A stretch of 64,000 nt of DNA from Amoebophrya sp. A120 (Eukaryota > Sar > Dinophyceae > Syndiniales > Amoebophryaceae). Where the stretch lies: positions 2,701,765-2,765,764 of the forward strand of contig CAJINV010000012.1 in the NCBI GenBank assembly GCA_905178155.1, in the 5' to 3' direction. Under the pieces are notes generated by a model. That model saw only the letters and a program-made list of their open reading frames with translations, had not been told where the DNA came from and ran no database searches. Below are positions 54,601 to 58,555 of this stretch, piece by piece (within the stretch, counting starts at the first letter, position 1; each line of letters starts with the position of its first letter). The translations under genes were made by a program, and so were the position numbers.

Positions 54601-56004
54601 TCATGCGAAACAAGCATGACAAATCTTGCATTCTTCCAGACCCAGACATTTTTACTTTTGATACTGTTCGTGAAGTTTCCACTCGGGCCGTAGTCGTACG
54701 TATGGAAGCGTCAGGTTTGAAATCGTCAAAGTTGAAATAATATATTTGTAATGCATAAAATGCATGGCCCGAGGTGCGTGTGTTGCAGAGCAGGCAAGTG
54801 ATGTCGATTGTGAGCCTGTTTGGGGTTACAGCTCGAGCTGCTAAAGTAGCATGAGAAAATCACTCTTCTTTGCCTAAACAGCATGACAAACTGGATCTAG
54901 GGACCACCGAAATTTGTCATGCGCCACTTGGAAGGAAACAGGGTTCCAACTGGCATCCATTTTATGCATGACAAATTATTTCAACTTTGTCGATTTCAAC
55001 TCTGACACATCCATAGTACGCGGGCTTCTCGTATCCCCCCCCGGACAGCATTGCGTAGTAATTGTTGTCGGTCTCCTGCATGTATCTGCGCAGGCCGTCC
55101 TTCAAAGGCCGCCCCAAAACGTTGTCCACCGCCGTGTCCGTTTGCAGTTGGTCCTCGATCAGAAACATGTCCGGCTCCGTGACCTCCCCGGCCTGGTTGT
55201 AATGCGAGTCCATGAAATTCATGTGCAGGCCGTACTTGAGGAGCAGCACGGTTTCCGTTTTGGTAGAATCGTACCAAGCACAGTGGTTGTTGTACAGCGC
55301 GTCCAGTTCCTGGTTCGTGCGAACGCCGTTCCCGTCCCGATTGTCCACGCCGGATATCAAATGTAAAAATGTCTGGGTCTGGAAAAGTGGAGCTTGTAAT
55401 GCGTGTCGTGCATTCCTGGAAAATCTGTGTTGCATGAGCAGCAAAAGAGCGGCTTTCTTTGTCATGCAAAAACGCAATTTGTAATGCGTGCTAGGCATCA
55501 GAAGGCCTCTACTCAAAAACTTGTCATGCTTGGCTGCCATTGGAACCGCTTCAATCATGCGCAATTCAGCATCACAAGTTTCCAGACCCAGACATTTTTG
55601 CATTTGATACCGGACATCCGGGCGCACTTCTCGTAGGCCGCGAACGCCTCGAAGCAGCCGGGCTTGCACAGGTAGCTGCCAAAATTGCTGCGATCGAATT
55701 GGGCACCCGCGTGCAGTCCCACAACCGACGAGTCGCTGTTCCGCATCATCCCGAAGCAATTCACGTAATAATCCGCGCACCGGTACATACAGGAATACAC
55801 TCGCCGCGAGTTCCCCGCGTCCTTAAAGTCTTCCAGGCATTCCTTGTGCACCGTCCGCGGGCTCATGGTGTACAGTGTCGCCAACACGATCTTCGCCGCC
55901 CCTTGCAACGAGAACAGTAGGAACATCCTTCGCAGCAGCCCGCGGCCCCTGCAGACGGCTTTGTAGTTCGTCGTTGTGTCAAAGACGTCCAGCATCTTCA
56001 TCAT
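15670..56004 (-). CDS. Gene D: large cysteine-rich single-pass membrane protein in 54 exons, all introns introners
   Basis: Exons: 55610-56004, 55016-55354, 54664-54700, 54177-54381, 50999-51086, 50376-50465, 49747-49810, 49259-49513, 48359-48402, 47951-47990, 47653-47710, 47360-47406, 47021-47087, 46810-46846, 46282-46603, 45881-45924, 45218-45332, 44871-45043, 44627-44661, 44286-44364, 43955-44007, 41902-42353, 41365-41427, 40407-40536, 40024-40167, 39666-39721, 39183-39330, 38838-38854, 38145-38182, 37799-37839, 37602-37639, 30660-30678, 30212-30360, 29843-29903, 29521-29582, 29195-29281, 28675-28756, 28225-28293, 24044-24118, 23542-23669, 22802-23224, 22510-22599, 21368-21451, 20851-20924, 19883-20054, 19389-19603, 18952-19051, 18575-18676, 18380-18428, 17969-18111, 17761-17803, 16510-16566, 16196-16237, 15670-15888. 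Each junction drops one 5-bp repeat copy; the total is 5994 nt, 1997 aa plus TAG. The N-terminus has a hydrophobic segment MFLLFSLQGAAKIVLATLY (signal peptide or anchor). The ectodomain has many cysteines (CSAVCRFSSSVQNTKCVC; a PAN/apple-like CLQRCANEAKCTFFVFTN). One C-terminal helix, GLGIGVGIGIFVGVGLCLC, lies near residues 1797-1824. The ~173-residue tail has poly-Pro and three RRSSR-like basic/Ser motifs suited to basophilic kinases. I do not recognise the family; a surface role is inference. The frame is open upstream of 56004, so further 5' exons are possible. Confidence 0.88.
15889..16195. mobile_element. F1 introner, 307 nt (gene D)
   Basis: Left end TATGGAGTGCAAAAATGTCT, right end TTGCATTTGATA; exact flanking repeat TTCGC (15884-15888, 16196-16200). 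Last intron of gene D; junction reads SSRANKSMQSVP. Confidence 0.95.
16238..16509. mobile_element. F1 introner, 272 nt (gene D)
   Basis: TATCAAATGCAAATATGTCT to TTTTTGCATTTGATA; exact repeat TGTCG. Junction reads VYDDTQSRKS. Its exon neighbour is only 42 nt. Confidence 0.95.
16567..17760. mobile_element. F3 introner enlarged to 1194 nt (gene D)
   Basis: Left end TATGGAAGCGTCAGGATTGG, right end CCTGACGCTTCCATA; exact repeat AACCA. An unenlarged F3 copy is about 315 nt. The extra ~0.85 kb (about 16640-17480) is GC-rich and full of GAGAGGTGGC / CTCTCGCGCCACC words, then resumes typical F3 sequence with GCATGACAAA words. Confidence 0.93.
16640..17140. repeat. Degenerate GAGGTGGC / CTCTCGCGCCAC arrays inside an F3 introner
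   Basis: The left part repeats AGAGGTGGC/GAGAGGT-type words; the right part (about 17085-17140) repeats ACCCTCTCGCGCC, the complement sense of the same words, so the insert is loosely an inverted repeat. Confidence 0.75.
17804..17968. mobile_element. F2 introner, 165 nt (gene D)
   Basis: Left end TATGAATTACAAAAGTATCG; the right end is diverged (GGTTTTCTCAGTTCGTA). Exact repeat CCGAG (17799-17803, 17969-17973) fixes the ends; junction reads TVAGVSASRSSQ. Confidence 0.9.
18112..18379. mobile_element. F1 introner, 268 nt (gene D)
   Basis: TATCAACTGTAAAAGTGTCT to ATTTTTACAATCCATA; exact repeat GGGAC. Junction reads ERVSQLEDH. Confidence 0.95.
18429..18574. mobile_element. F2 introner, 146 nt (gene D)
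   Basis: TATCCTGTGCAAAAGTATCG to ATTTTTGCAGTGCATA; flanks AAGGC/AAAGC (one mismatch). Inserted just after the transmembrane-helix codons; junction CCFAAFYLFHQ. Confidence 0.93.
18677..18951. mobile_element. F1 introner, 275 nt (gene D)
   Basis: TATCAAATGCAAAAGCGTTT to ATTTGCAGTTCATA; exact repeat CCTGA. Junction PPSDQEDGDNFF, just before the membrane helix. Confidence 0.95.
19052..19388. mobile_element. F4b introner, 337 nt (gene D)
   Basis: TATCACAATGAAAAACAATG to TTTTTCATTGTAATA. The flanking 5-mers (TTCGC, GCCGG) do not match, but removing element plus 5 nt still gives an open junction (LPPAETFGG). Confidence 0.8.
19604..19882. mobile_element. F5 introner, 279 nt (gene D)
   Basis: TATCCTGAGTAAAAACGTAC to ACGTTTTTACTCAGGATA; exact repeat ACGTT. 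Junction SEKNVYRVPLG. Confidence 0.95.
20055..20850. mobile_element. F1 introner enlarged to 796 nt (gene D)
   Basis: TATCAAGTGCAAAAATGTCT to TTTTGCGTTTGATA; exact repeat GAGCG. It carries a ~0.5-kb insert, part of which (about 20250-20410) is nearly the same as a segment of the F3 introner at 41428-41901. Confidence 0.95.
20925..21367. mobile_element. F4 introner, 443 nt (gene D)
   Basis: TATCAAAAGGAAAAATCCAT to GGATTTTTCCTTACGATA; flanks GGTGC/GGTGT. Junction ALHTNLNDFFRE. Confidence 0.93.
21452..22509. mobile_element. F5 introner enlarged to 1058 nt (gene D)
   Basis: TATCCCAAGTAAAAAGGTCC to ACGTTTTTACACAGGATA; flanks GCGTC/GTGTC. A GC-rich ~0.75-kb insert (about 21620-22370) separates two normal F5 arms. 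Confidence 0.92.
21845..21936. repeat. Inverted repeat in the enlarged F5 introner
   Basis: CCAATCCCCACGCTATGGGC on the left pairs with GCCCATAGCATGCGGATTGG on the right (one small difference), around a loop containing GGGGGGCGCCC. It could form a hairpin in DNA or pre-mRNA. Confidence 0.85.
22600..22801. mobile_element. F2 introner, 202 nt (gene D)
   Basis: TATGCAGCGCAAAAGTAGAA to TGCTTTTGCATTGCATA; exact repeat TGGAG. The loop has two perfect palindromes: GCGTATATATGCAT with its mirror around TTA, and ATGACTTGTATACAAGTCAT-like arms. Confidence 0.93.
23225..23541. mobile_element. F3 introner, 317 nt (gene D)
   Basis: TATGGGAGTGTCAGGATCGA to TTCTGACACTTCCATA; exact repeat GCGAT. Junction GQLDRFSYWNPDD. 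Confidence 0.95.
23670..24043. mobile_element. F4 introner, 374 nt (gene D)
   Basis: TATCGTAAAGAAAAATCTAA to GAATTCTTCATTTGGATA; exact repeat GCAGT. Junction TMKNCTSAFIK. Confidence 0.93.
24471..24614. repeat. Tandem array of ~24-bp GACAGGCGAAAGGAGAGGCG units
   Basis: Three near-perfect copies of AAACGACAGGCGAAAGGAGA plus GGCG follow degenerate GACAGGTGACGGC copies. The complementary version (TCGCCTGTCGTT-type) lies at about 27280-27370 in the other arm. Confidence 0.9.
25590..26190. repeat. Array of ~17-bp CTTCCCGCTTTCCCCGTG units
   Basis: Dozens of degenerate copies with an internal ~0.3-kb duplication (CTGCCTCCAAGAGGCGGCGG-like boundary). Long frames here translate as monotonous Pro/Phe/Ser or Gly/Lys/Thr repeats and are not genes. 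Confidence 0.9.
26190..26850. repeat. Array of TTGCAAAATATTTTGCG words in two ~410-bp blocks
   Basis: Each block starts AAAGCTGCAAAAACGG and then cycles self-complementary words such as GCGAAATATTTTGCG and GCAAAATATTTTGC. The blocks begin near 26195 and 26607. The words can each form a small hairpin. Confidence 0.9.
27590..27680. repeat. Array of 12-13-bp GTGACCGCGACAG units
   Basis: About six copies (GACAGGTGACCGC, GACAGGTGGCCGC, GAGAGGTGACCGC and variants), related to the GACAGGCGA arrays at 24471-24614. Confidence 0.85.
27784..28085. repeat. Tandem 132-bp unit, each copy internally palindromic
   Basis: TACGCCGCGTCCTGC starts copies at 27784, 27916 and 28048. Within a copy GTAGAAATGCCATACCGCCC faces GGGCGGTATGGACTTTCTAC, so each unit can fold on itself. 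Confidence 0.92.
28294..28674. mobile_element. F4 introner, 381 nt (gene D)
   Basis: TATCAAAAGGAAAAATCTCC to TTTTTCATTCTGATA. Flanks GCCTC/CCGTG barely match; removal of element plus 5 nt gives TTVLLPARNPVYQ. The loop holds perfect palindromes (CTCCTCAGGCTGC..GCAGCCTGAGGAG). Confidence 0.88.
28757..29194. mobile_element. F5 introner, 438 nt (gene D)
   Basis: TATCCTGTGTAAAAACGTCC to GACATTTTTACAAATGATA; exact repeat TGTGT. Junction KYTPTQGLHEGD. Confidence 0.94.
29282..29520. mobile_element. F6 introner, 239 nt (gene D)
   Basis: TATCCAAGAAAAAAACTGTG to CACAGTTTTTTTCTTGCATA; exact repeat CCAAA. Junction LGALEQIVHYP. This is the compact reference for the giant F6 copies. Confidence 0.95.
29583..29842. 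mobile_element. F8 introner, 260 nt (gene D)
   Basis: TATGAGAGTGCACAACCCCC to AGTTGTGCACAGTCATA; flanks CGTTG/TGTTG. The loop contains the palindrome AGTAAGTAAGTACTTACTTAC near 29700. Confidence 0.93.
29904..30211. mobile_element. F1 introner, 308 nt (gene D)
   Basis: TATGCATTGCAAATATCGAT to TTTTGCATTTGATA; flanks AAGTC/AGGTC. Junction APPDLNYATMP. Confidence 0.93.
30361..30659. mobile_element. F1 introner, 299 nt (gene D)
   Basis: TATCAAATGCAAAAGTGTCT to ATTTGCAATGCATA. Flanking 5-mers AGTGA and TAGGA share little; removal of element plus 5 nt reads GGKESYPGDKHN. The exon next to it has only 19 nt. Confidence 0.88.
31185..31620. repeat. Tandem ~131-143-bp GC-rich units in the giant F6 introner
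   Basis: GCCCCRCGGGAATTYGC-type starts occur near 31188, 31322, 31460 and 31602; each unit also has GGCCCTGGGCGA and CTCTGAGTTGC. A minus-strand frame across them translates to a repeated RPLPLAPGPLAQGQANSRG-like peptide that follows the DNA repeat. Confidence 0.9.
31640..35080. repeat. Dispersed direct repeat pair (about 31640-31755 and 34938-35078)
   Basis: Both copies contain GGTCGA(A/G)...GACG, AATGA(C/T)GAAAGGCC(G/A)GAAAAG and end near GTGA(A/G)TGAT...TTCGCGCCA. They suggest segmental duplication inside the insert. Confidence 0.75.
32380..35995. repeat. Dispersed AT-rich repeat pair (about 32380-32780 and 35560-35860)
   Basis: Shared words in the same order include GTACCAAGCCAA / GTACTAAGCCAA, TTTTGTCCCATTT, ACAAAAACGCA.RCCCGAACCGCG and CGGCGAATATTCGCGGAC. 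Confidence 0.8.
33945..34095. repeat. Array of CTTCTAAAATGG-type units
   Basis: About ten copies of (G/C)CTTCTAAAA(A/T)G(G/A), some as complementary-looking pairs (TGGCTTCTAAAAGCCACTTC). Confidence 0.9.
36001..37574. repeat. Direct repeats showing a ~1.19-kb duplicated frame in the giant F6 introner
   Basis: ATGCAGTTACCGCAGACGGG through GGAGCACCTGACCC is at about 36004-36104 and 36386-36486. AACAAATACCACCCCGAAA through TGCTACCCGGGCATACATTT (~170 bp) is at about 36220-36388 and 37406-37572. The last copy abuts the right arm of the introner. Confidence 0.92.
37011..37356. repeat. Two adjacent short tandem arrays
   Basis: About 37011-37196: ~22-bp units GACAAGCGGAAGCCAAAATT. About 37197-37356: ~24-bp units ATCATCCGCAAAGCGGGACT. 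They share the AAGCGG core and differ in the rest. Confidence 0.93.
37640..37798. mobile_element. F2 introner, 159 nt (gene D)
   Basis: TATCCTGTGCAAAAGTATCG to ATACTTTTGCATTGCATA; flanks GTTGC/GTTGT. Junction TGSDNGVAKLW. Confidence 0.94.
37840..38144. mobile_element. F1 introner, 305 nt (gene D)
   Basis: TATGAAATGCAAATGTGTCT to ATATTTGCACTCCATA; flanks ATATT/CTTTT share two bases. Removal of element plus 5 nt reads WTEKGTQVGV. Confidence 0.88.
38183..38837. mobile_element. F11 introner with ~75-bp TIRs, 655 nt (gene D)
   Basis: Begins TACACAAGTGAAATATGCCC and ends GGGCATATTTCACTTGTGTA; the inverted match extends about 75 nt through GGAAGTCAGCAA and the AGCACCCC/GGGGTGCT block. Exact flanking repeat CACGG. 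The inner part has a second inverted layer (TGTCAAATG, GATCTGCCGG). Junction DYCAVSEDTRWH. Only copy of its kind here. Confidence 0.95.
38855..39182. mobile_element. F3 introner, 328 nt (gene D)
   Basis: TATGGGAGTGTCAGGATCGA to CCTGACACGACTCCCATA; exact repeat GTCGG. Leaves a 17-nt exon between it and the F11 element. Confidence 0.95.
39331..39665. mobile_element. F4 introner, 335 nt (gene D)
   Basis: TATTGAGAGGAAAAATGCCC to GGATTTTTCATTTTGATA; flanks CGAGG/CGGGG. Junction NKPHPDMFKLR. Confidence 0.94.
39722..40023. mobile_element. F1 introner, 302 nt (gene D)
   Basis: TATGCAATGCAAACATGTCT to ATATTTGCATTTGATA; flanks CCGCT/CCGTT. Junction AKSRTASSYAT. Confidence 0.94.
40168..40406. mobile_element. 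F7 introner, 239 nt (gene D)
   Basis: TATGGCGTTCTCAGCTGTTA to AACGCTTGAGAATGCCATA; exact repeat CAGCT. Junction YVPLELNFNATL. A clean compact F7 reference. Confidence 0.95.
40537..41364. mobile_element. F4 introner enlarged to 828 nt (gene D)
   Basis: TATCAAAAGGAAAAACGAAT to GGATTTTTCATTTTGATA; exact repeat CGGCG. A ~0.45-kb insert (about 40830-41295) with inverted-repeat edges splits it. Junction QTVAAPTVADM. Confidence 0.94.
40830..41295. repeat. Insert with GGAATCACGTTA-type inverted edges and a telomere-like core
   Basis: The left edge has AATCACGTTTACTAATCGAA and similar units; the right edge carries the complement (TTCCACTAACGTGATTCC). Between them, at about 41176-41212, lies CCCTAGACCCCAAACCCTAA, a degenerate run of CCCTAAA, the telomere-type repeat known in dinoflagellates and plants. 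Confidence 0.75.
41428..41901. mobile_element. F3 introner, 474 nt (gene D)
   Basis: TATGGAGCCGTCAGGCTTGA to TCCTGACACACCCATA; flanks GGTGC/GGCGC. Carries a ~165-bp module (about 41650-41815) shared with the F1 introner at 20055-20850. Confidence 0.93.
42354..43954. mobile_element. F4b introner enlarged to 1601 nt (gene D)
   Basis: TATTACAGTGAAAAAAGCCC to GCATTTTTCATTGTAATA; flanks GATGT/GACGT. A ~1.25-kb insert is bounded by an 18-bp direct repeat. Junction SGWNVDSFLKH. Confidence 0.92.
42506..43770. mobile_element. ~1.25-kb insertion inside the F4b introner, 18-bp direct repeats
   Basis: TGCAGGTAATCTGTCATG occurs at about 42506-42523 and 43753-43770, bounding the insert. The insert starts TTGGAAGGCTAAGGGCAGGG, as does the one in the introner at 50466. 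No convincing coding frame: the longest (about 86-90 aa) overlap on both strands. Confidence 0.8.
44008..44285. mobile_element. F1 introner, 278 nt (gene D)
   Basis: TATCAAATGCAAAAATGTCT to CTTTACACTTGATA; flanks TTCGG/GTCGG. Junction SPSDTRITML. Confidence 0.94.
44365..44626. mobile_element. F1 introner, 262 nt (gene D)
   Basis: TATCAAATGTAAAAATGTCT to ATTTTTACATTTGATA; exact repeat GCCCG. Junction WRSTGLTLNHF. Confidence 0.95.
44662..44870. mobile_element. F6 introner, 209 nt (gene D)
   Basis: TATGCAAGAAAAAAACTGTG to CACAATTTTTTTCTTGGATA; flanks TAACC/TCACC. Junction ATDPVTGANQW. Confidence 0.94.
45044..45217. mobile_element. F2 introner, 174 nt (gene D)
   Basis: TATCCAGCTGGTGTGCAAAA (with a short insertion) to ATACTTTTGCAATGCATA; flanks TCCCC/TACCC. 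Precedes the exon WNNLPCQQILITTWGC. Confidence 0.92.
45333..45880. mobile_element. F4 introner, 548 nt (gene D)
   Basis: TATCAAAATGAAAATAAATG to CACTTTGCCTCACAATA; exact repeat GGAAA. Junction KNGGFPCIGFI. Contains a short internal duplication, AGCCCGAACTCATCGGCTTT, at about 45460 and 45513. Confidence 0.92.
45925..46281. mobile_element. F1 introner, 357 nt (gene D)
   Basis: TATGCACTGCAAAAATGTCT to ATTTGCGGTTGATA; flanks CTTTT/TTTCT. Removal of element plus 5 nt reads DDCVRNCEDQS. Confidence 0.9.
46604..46809. mobile_element. F9-like introner, 206 nt (gene D)
   Basis: TATGGCGAGAAAAAAGTTTG to ACGAACTTTTTTTGTTTGATA-type end; exact repeat GTCGA. Junction NQGLDTNPLFK. Confidence 0.94.
46847..47020. 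mobile_element. F2 introner, 174 nt (gene D)
   Basis: TATGGATTGCGAAAGTACTA to ATACTTTTGCACAGGGTA; flanks ACGCC/ACACC. Orientation as in gene B (TATCC-type end first in the transcript). Junction TSLTVLKTTNY. Confidence 0.94.
47088..47359. mobile_element. F7-like introner, 272 nt (gene D)
   Basis: TATAACCTGCTCAGGTGTTA to AACGTTTGAGCAGGTCATA; exact repeat ATCTT. Diverged F7 ends that still match each other. Junction TFVKMTDRCRE. Confidence 0.93.
47407..47652. mobile_element. F7 introner, 246 nt (gene D)
   Basis: TATGGCGTTCTCAAACGTTA to AACAATTGACAGTCCCATA; flanks CGCGG/TTCGG. Junction STAPNIPMVSD. Confidence 0.93.
47711..47950. mobile_element. F10 introner, 240 nt (gene D)
   Basis: TATCGACACAGTAAATTGCC to AATAAATTTACTGTGGATA; exact repeat GAAAA. 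TIRs differ from all other families here; single copy. Junction CTFFVFTNSTSV. Confidence 0.92.
47991..48358. mobile_element. F4b introner, 368 nt (gene D)
   Basis: TATTAGAATGAAAAATGCCC to GGCATTTTTCATTGTAATA; flanks ATTGC/ATCGT. Junction CLQRCANEAKC. Confidence 0.92.
48403..49258. mobile_element. F1 introner enlarged to 856 nt (gene D)
   Basis: TATCAAATGCGAAAGTGTCT to CTCTTGCAATCCATA; exact repeat CAAGC. The ~0.6-kb insert (about 48445-49040) begins with a TTGG microsatellite and holds CCAGGTCACAGTCATCC repeats. Confidence 0.94.
48445..48760. repeat. TTGG microsatellite and four CAGGTCACAGTCATCC copies
   Basis: Four-fold TTGG at about 48446-48463, then (A/C)CAGGTCAC(A/G)G(T/C)CATCC at about 48573, 48657, 48692 and 48731. 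Confidence 0.85.
49514..49746. mobile_element. F9 introner, 233 nt (gene D)
   Basis: TATCGCCAGAAAAAACTGTT to AACATTCCTTCGTGGGATA; exact repeat ATCCA. Junction TNKLDSTHRIT. Confidence 0.94.
49811..50375. mobile_element. F6 introner hosting a nested F1 introner, 565 nt (gene D)
   Basis: TATCCAAGAAAAAAAGATTT to AACGTTTCTTTTTTGCATA; exact repeat ACGGC (49806-49810, 50376-50380). A complete F1 element lies inside. Junction INADVPCFRIG holds only if the outer unit is removed as a whole. Confidence 0.93.
49867..50165. mobile_element. Nested F1 introner, 299 nt
   Basis: TATCAAATGCATCAAGTATC (with a small insertion before TGTCTGGGTCTGG) to GCATTTGATAGAGATA; flanking repeat GGAGG (49862-49866, 50166-50170) if the right end includes the extra GAGATA. 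It inserted into an older F6 introner, so the order of events is readable. Confidence 0.88.
50466..50998. mobile_element. F4 introner, 533 nt (gene D)
   Basis: TATCAAAAGGAAAAATCCCC to GGATTTTTCCTCTCAATA; flanks AAAGC/AAAAT. Contains a ~165-bp insert (about 50512-50680) bounded by AGTTTCTGAT repeats and related to 42522-42660. Junction DPNFRILLGFDG. Confidence 0.9.
52387..52483. repeat. (GC)n microsatellites
   Basis: Runs of GC dinucleotides at about 52387-52408 and 52468-52481; related shorter runs at 51440 and 53550 next to a shared CAGGTCCCAAGCGTAGCACA. Confidence 0.9.
52640..53375. repeat. Large inverted repeat, arms ~265 bp (52640-52912 and 53110-53375)
   Basis: The left arm holds GGACCATAAAATAC, CTTGCGAAACTGGTTCTACC (as complement), GGGGGCCCCGTACGG and GGAACCATACAAAACAACGG; the right arm holds them inverted and in reverse order. 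The ~200-bp loop contains the third end module. Confidence 0.9.
54382..54663. mobile_element. F1 introner, 282 nt (gene D)
   Basis: TATCAAATGCAAATATTATC to ATTTTTACTTTTGATA; exact repeat CTGTT. Junction SGNFTNSVKITA. Confidence 0.95.
54701..55015. mobile_element. F3 introner, 315 nt (gene D)
   Basis: TATGGAAGCGTCAGGTTTGA to CTCTGACACATCCATA; exact repeat GTACG. Junction YEKPAYDYGPS. A clean compact F3 reference. Confidence 0.96.
55355..55609. mobile_element. F1 introner, 255 nt (gene D, first intron)
   Basis: TATCAAATGTAAAAATGTCT to ATTTTTGCATTTGATA; exact repeat CCGGA. Follows the first cysteine-rich exon. Confidence 0.96.
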
Positions 56005-58555
56005 CTTAGTTACTCCGGTGCTGACTACACGTCTGTCTCCTGTGAGACAGAACCAAGGGTGTAGTTGAGTAGTGAAATAGAAATGAGATGTGAATGATTT
56101 GGATGGCGTGTTCTTTCACAAGCAAGTAGCAAGAAGAGGTTAGTTTAGATTTTTTGTTGTGGAAGATGAGGTTGAAGATAAACTTGATTTAACGATAAAA
56201 ATTTTTATTGATTTGTTGACAGAAAAGTAGTCAGAATTTGCAATTTTTGATACGTGGAGTTATTTCATATACTTTGCTGCAGTTAAAGTTATCAGGAGAG
56301 AAATGGGGGTCGGACTATCGACATAGAACGACAGCTCTCCTGAAGGTGTTGCGAAAAGACGTGAAGATGTCAGACATTCTGTTGAAGTAAGTAGCTCGAA
56401 ATTAGAGTCACGAGATAATGCCTTAATGCCTTAGAAGTGTTAGACTCGGCCACGCCACGCTTGCCTTGTTGAGGGCGTTGTAGTCACGACAGCATGCGGA
56501 ATTAGAGATAATACTGCTAGCACTAGTGTACTACGTCGACGATAGGTAGCAAGTGCGCACGAGCTAGATATGTACGATGCCGACGATAGCAAAGCGATTG
56601 ATGTGCGACCGATGACTTCGTTCTATTCGGAGTATGTACGAACGGATTACCGATCTTCGGGAGGCTTTGGAGTTCGAACTACCGACATGATTCGTGCAGA
56701 GGGTTGTACAACTACTTCTACGCCAAAATAAGTCATTCGTCTGCGTTTCACCTTTCTTTTACACTACTTCTCCAGGGCACGAACATCTAGAAGGACGAAA
56801 ACCGAAGTAATGCTGTAGTCAACATCCGGCGCGCCGGCAACCGATCATTCCTCTACTAGAAGGCCGGCGGCCCTCTACTTCTTGACCATGCAAAAATGCT
56901 CAAGAACACCGATTTTTTTCACCAAACGGGGCGTACTAGATCATGACATGCAACCGAGTATCTTCAGGGTCGAATTACGATGAAATATTTTTTTCCTCGG
57001 GGACATCCATTACAGGAGCTACAACTACTGATTGATGTATTTCTATATTTTCTCGACAGCGGGCTTGTTCTTTCCAACCGAATATTATAAAAGCAGCGGC
57101 GTCCGCACAACTATTGTTTACCACAAGAACCGATCATGGATAATATTTCTTCAACGCGAGATACCTCTACCTGCTCTGGACGTAACAAGTAAGTAGCACC
57201 AACTAGGACGGGAAAGTTGTCAAGACCACGAAGCTGCAAATAAATTATGATCTTCACATGTTCAGCTAGCTAGTTGCACTTCGTTATGCAGGAGTTGTAG
57301 TCGCATCATGTAATCTATTTTTGACTTGGATTCTACTTCACTGATCAACACCGAAGTAGAATTTCCACGATCAGACACGGCGAAGAAGTAGAGGAAGAAC
57401 ACCACAACGCTGGCGCTGCTTGAGCTTGTACTTCGTTCTGGTGAGATTATAACGTCAATCATGAAGTAGAACGCGAGAGGACCGACCTCCTAGTTAGTAG
57501 CCACCAGACCTTGAACTTTATCTTCTCGTGTCGCCCCTTGTTCTGACTGTCGTCTTCATCTCCTCATCAATCGACTGACAGGACACTGACCTAAATCGGA
57601 AAAATTATTTCCGCAGTATGATATCTACTCGTGGTGCCTTTGAAAAATAATTCGTAGTTTCTTCTATCACTATCTGTTCTAGTGGTTCTTGCTGGTCACG
57701 ACCTCCAAGCCTGGCAACATCCTAAAAAATCGATTAATCGATAACTTCAAATTTCCGAATCAAGAAAAAAAGGACGCATATTTCCCCAAGTCGTACAAGT
57801 TCTTGCACCATGTAATTTTTAGCTCGAGCTCGGTTCATTACGTATTTGTTTTTCACACTCCTTTGCGGTGCAAACCTCACACATTCTTTGAAAAAGTTTC
57901 TCCGGCGAAAATCTTGGAAAACAGTCTGTAGGTATTGATGCCCAGGATCGACGATGCACTCCTGCCGACGCCGGGTTCTACTTGGTTTACTCCTTGGTAC
58001 TAACAAGTATTTTCAATATGAAATGCAAAAGCATCGTACTAAGTATAAATCGCATGACAAATTCCCTCAGCATGACGAATAAAATTTGTAGTGCGGGTTT
58101 CCCTTAAGAAAAAGATTTGCAGTGCTGACTGCGATTACTACGAGTACGATACTTTTGCACAGGATATTCAAAGTAGCTTGTTTATAATTCCCAGCATCAT
58201 GGCCGTCTTCTACTTAATATTTGTGTTTCATTTGGTGCTAGTAGCTTGTCTGTGGCAACTCGTCCTGCTCCACCGAGGATGAAGAGCTCGTCCTTTACCT
58301 CGTACGATGGCTTGGTGCAGGAGCGTCGTCCCAGCCGGGGTAGTTGCAGCTCTTGATCGAAGTAGATCGAAGAAGGATCCTCCAGACGGTACAACTTCTA
58401 CTCCACGGCAAGAAGACCCAAAAATGCTGCTGAAAGTGGATTAAGAAGTCATCTAACGGCACTGGCTGTGATCATCAGGAGGATCTTCAGGGAGGACCAC
58501 TACGCTGATTTGTTTTCCATCCTCAGCAACCGGTTATAGTACTTCTCCTTCTTTG
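56005..58555. other. Intergenic region between gene D and PI4K
   Basis: No convincing coding region. It should hold the 5' region of gene D and the 3' UTR of PI4K. Short frames at about 57690-58006 and 58197-58394 overlap on both strands and match nothing I know. One introner (58017-58166) is present. Confidence 0.55.
58017..58166. mobile_element. F2 introner outside any recognised CDS, 150 nt
   Basis: TATGAAATGCAAAAGCATCG to GATACTTTTGCACAGGATA; exact repeat TTCAA (58012-58016, 58167-58171). Lies about 390 nt beyond the PI4K stop, so in its 3' UTR or in intergenic DNA. Confidence 0.92.
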
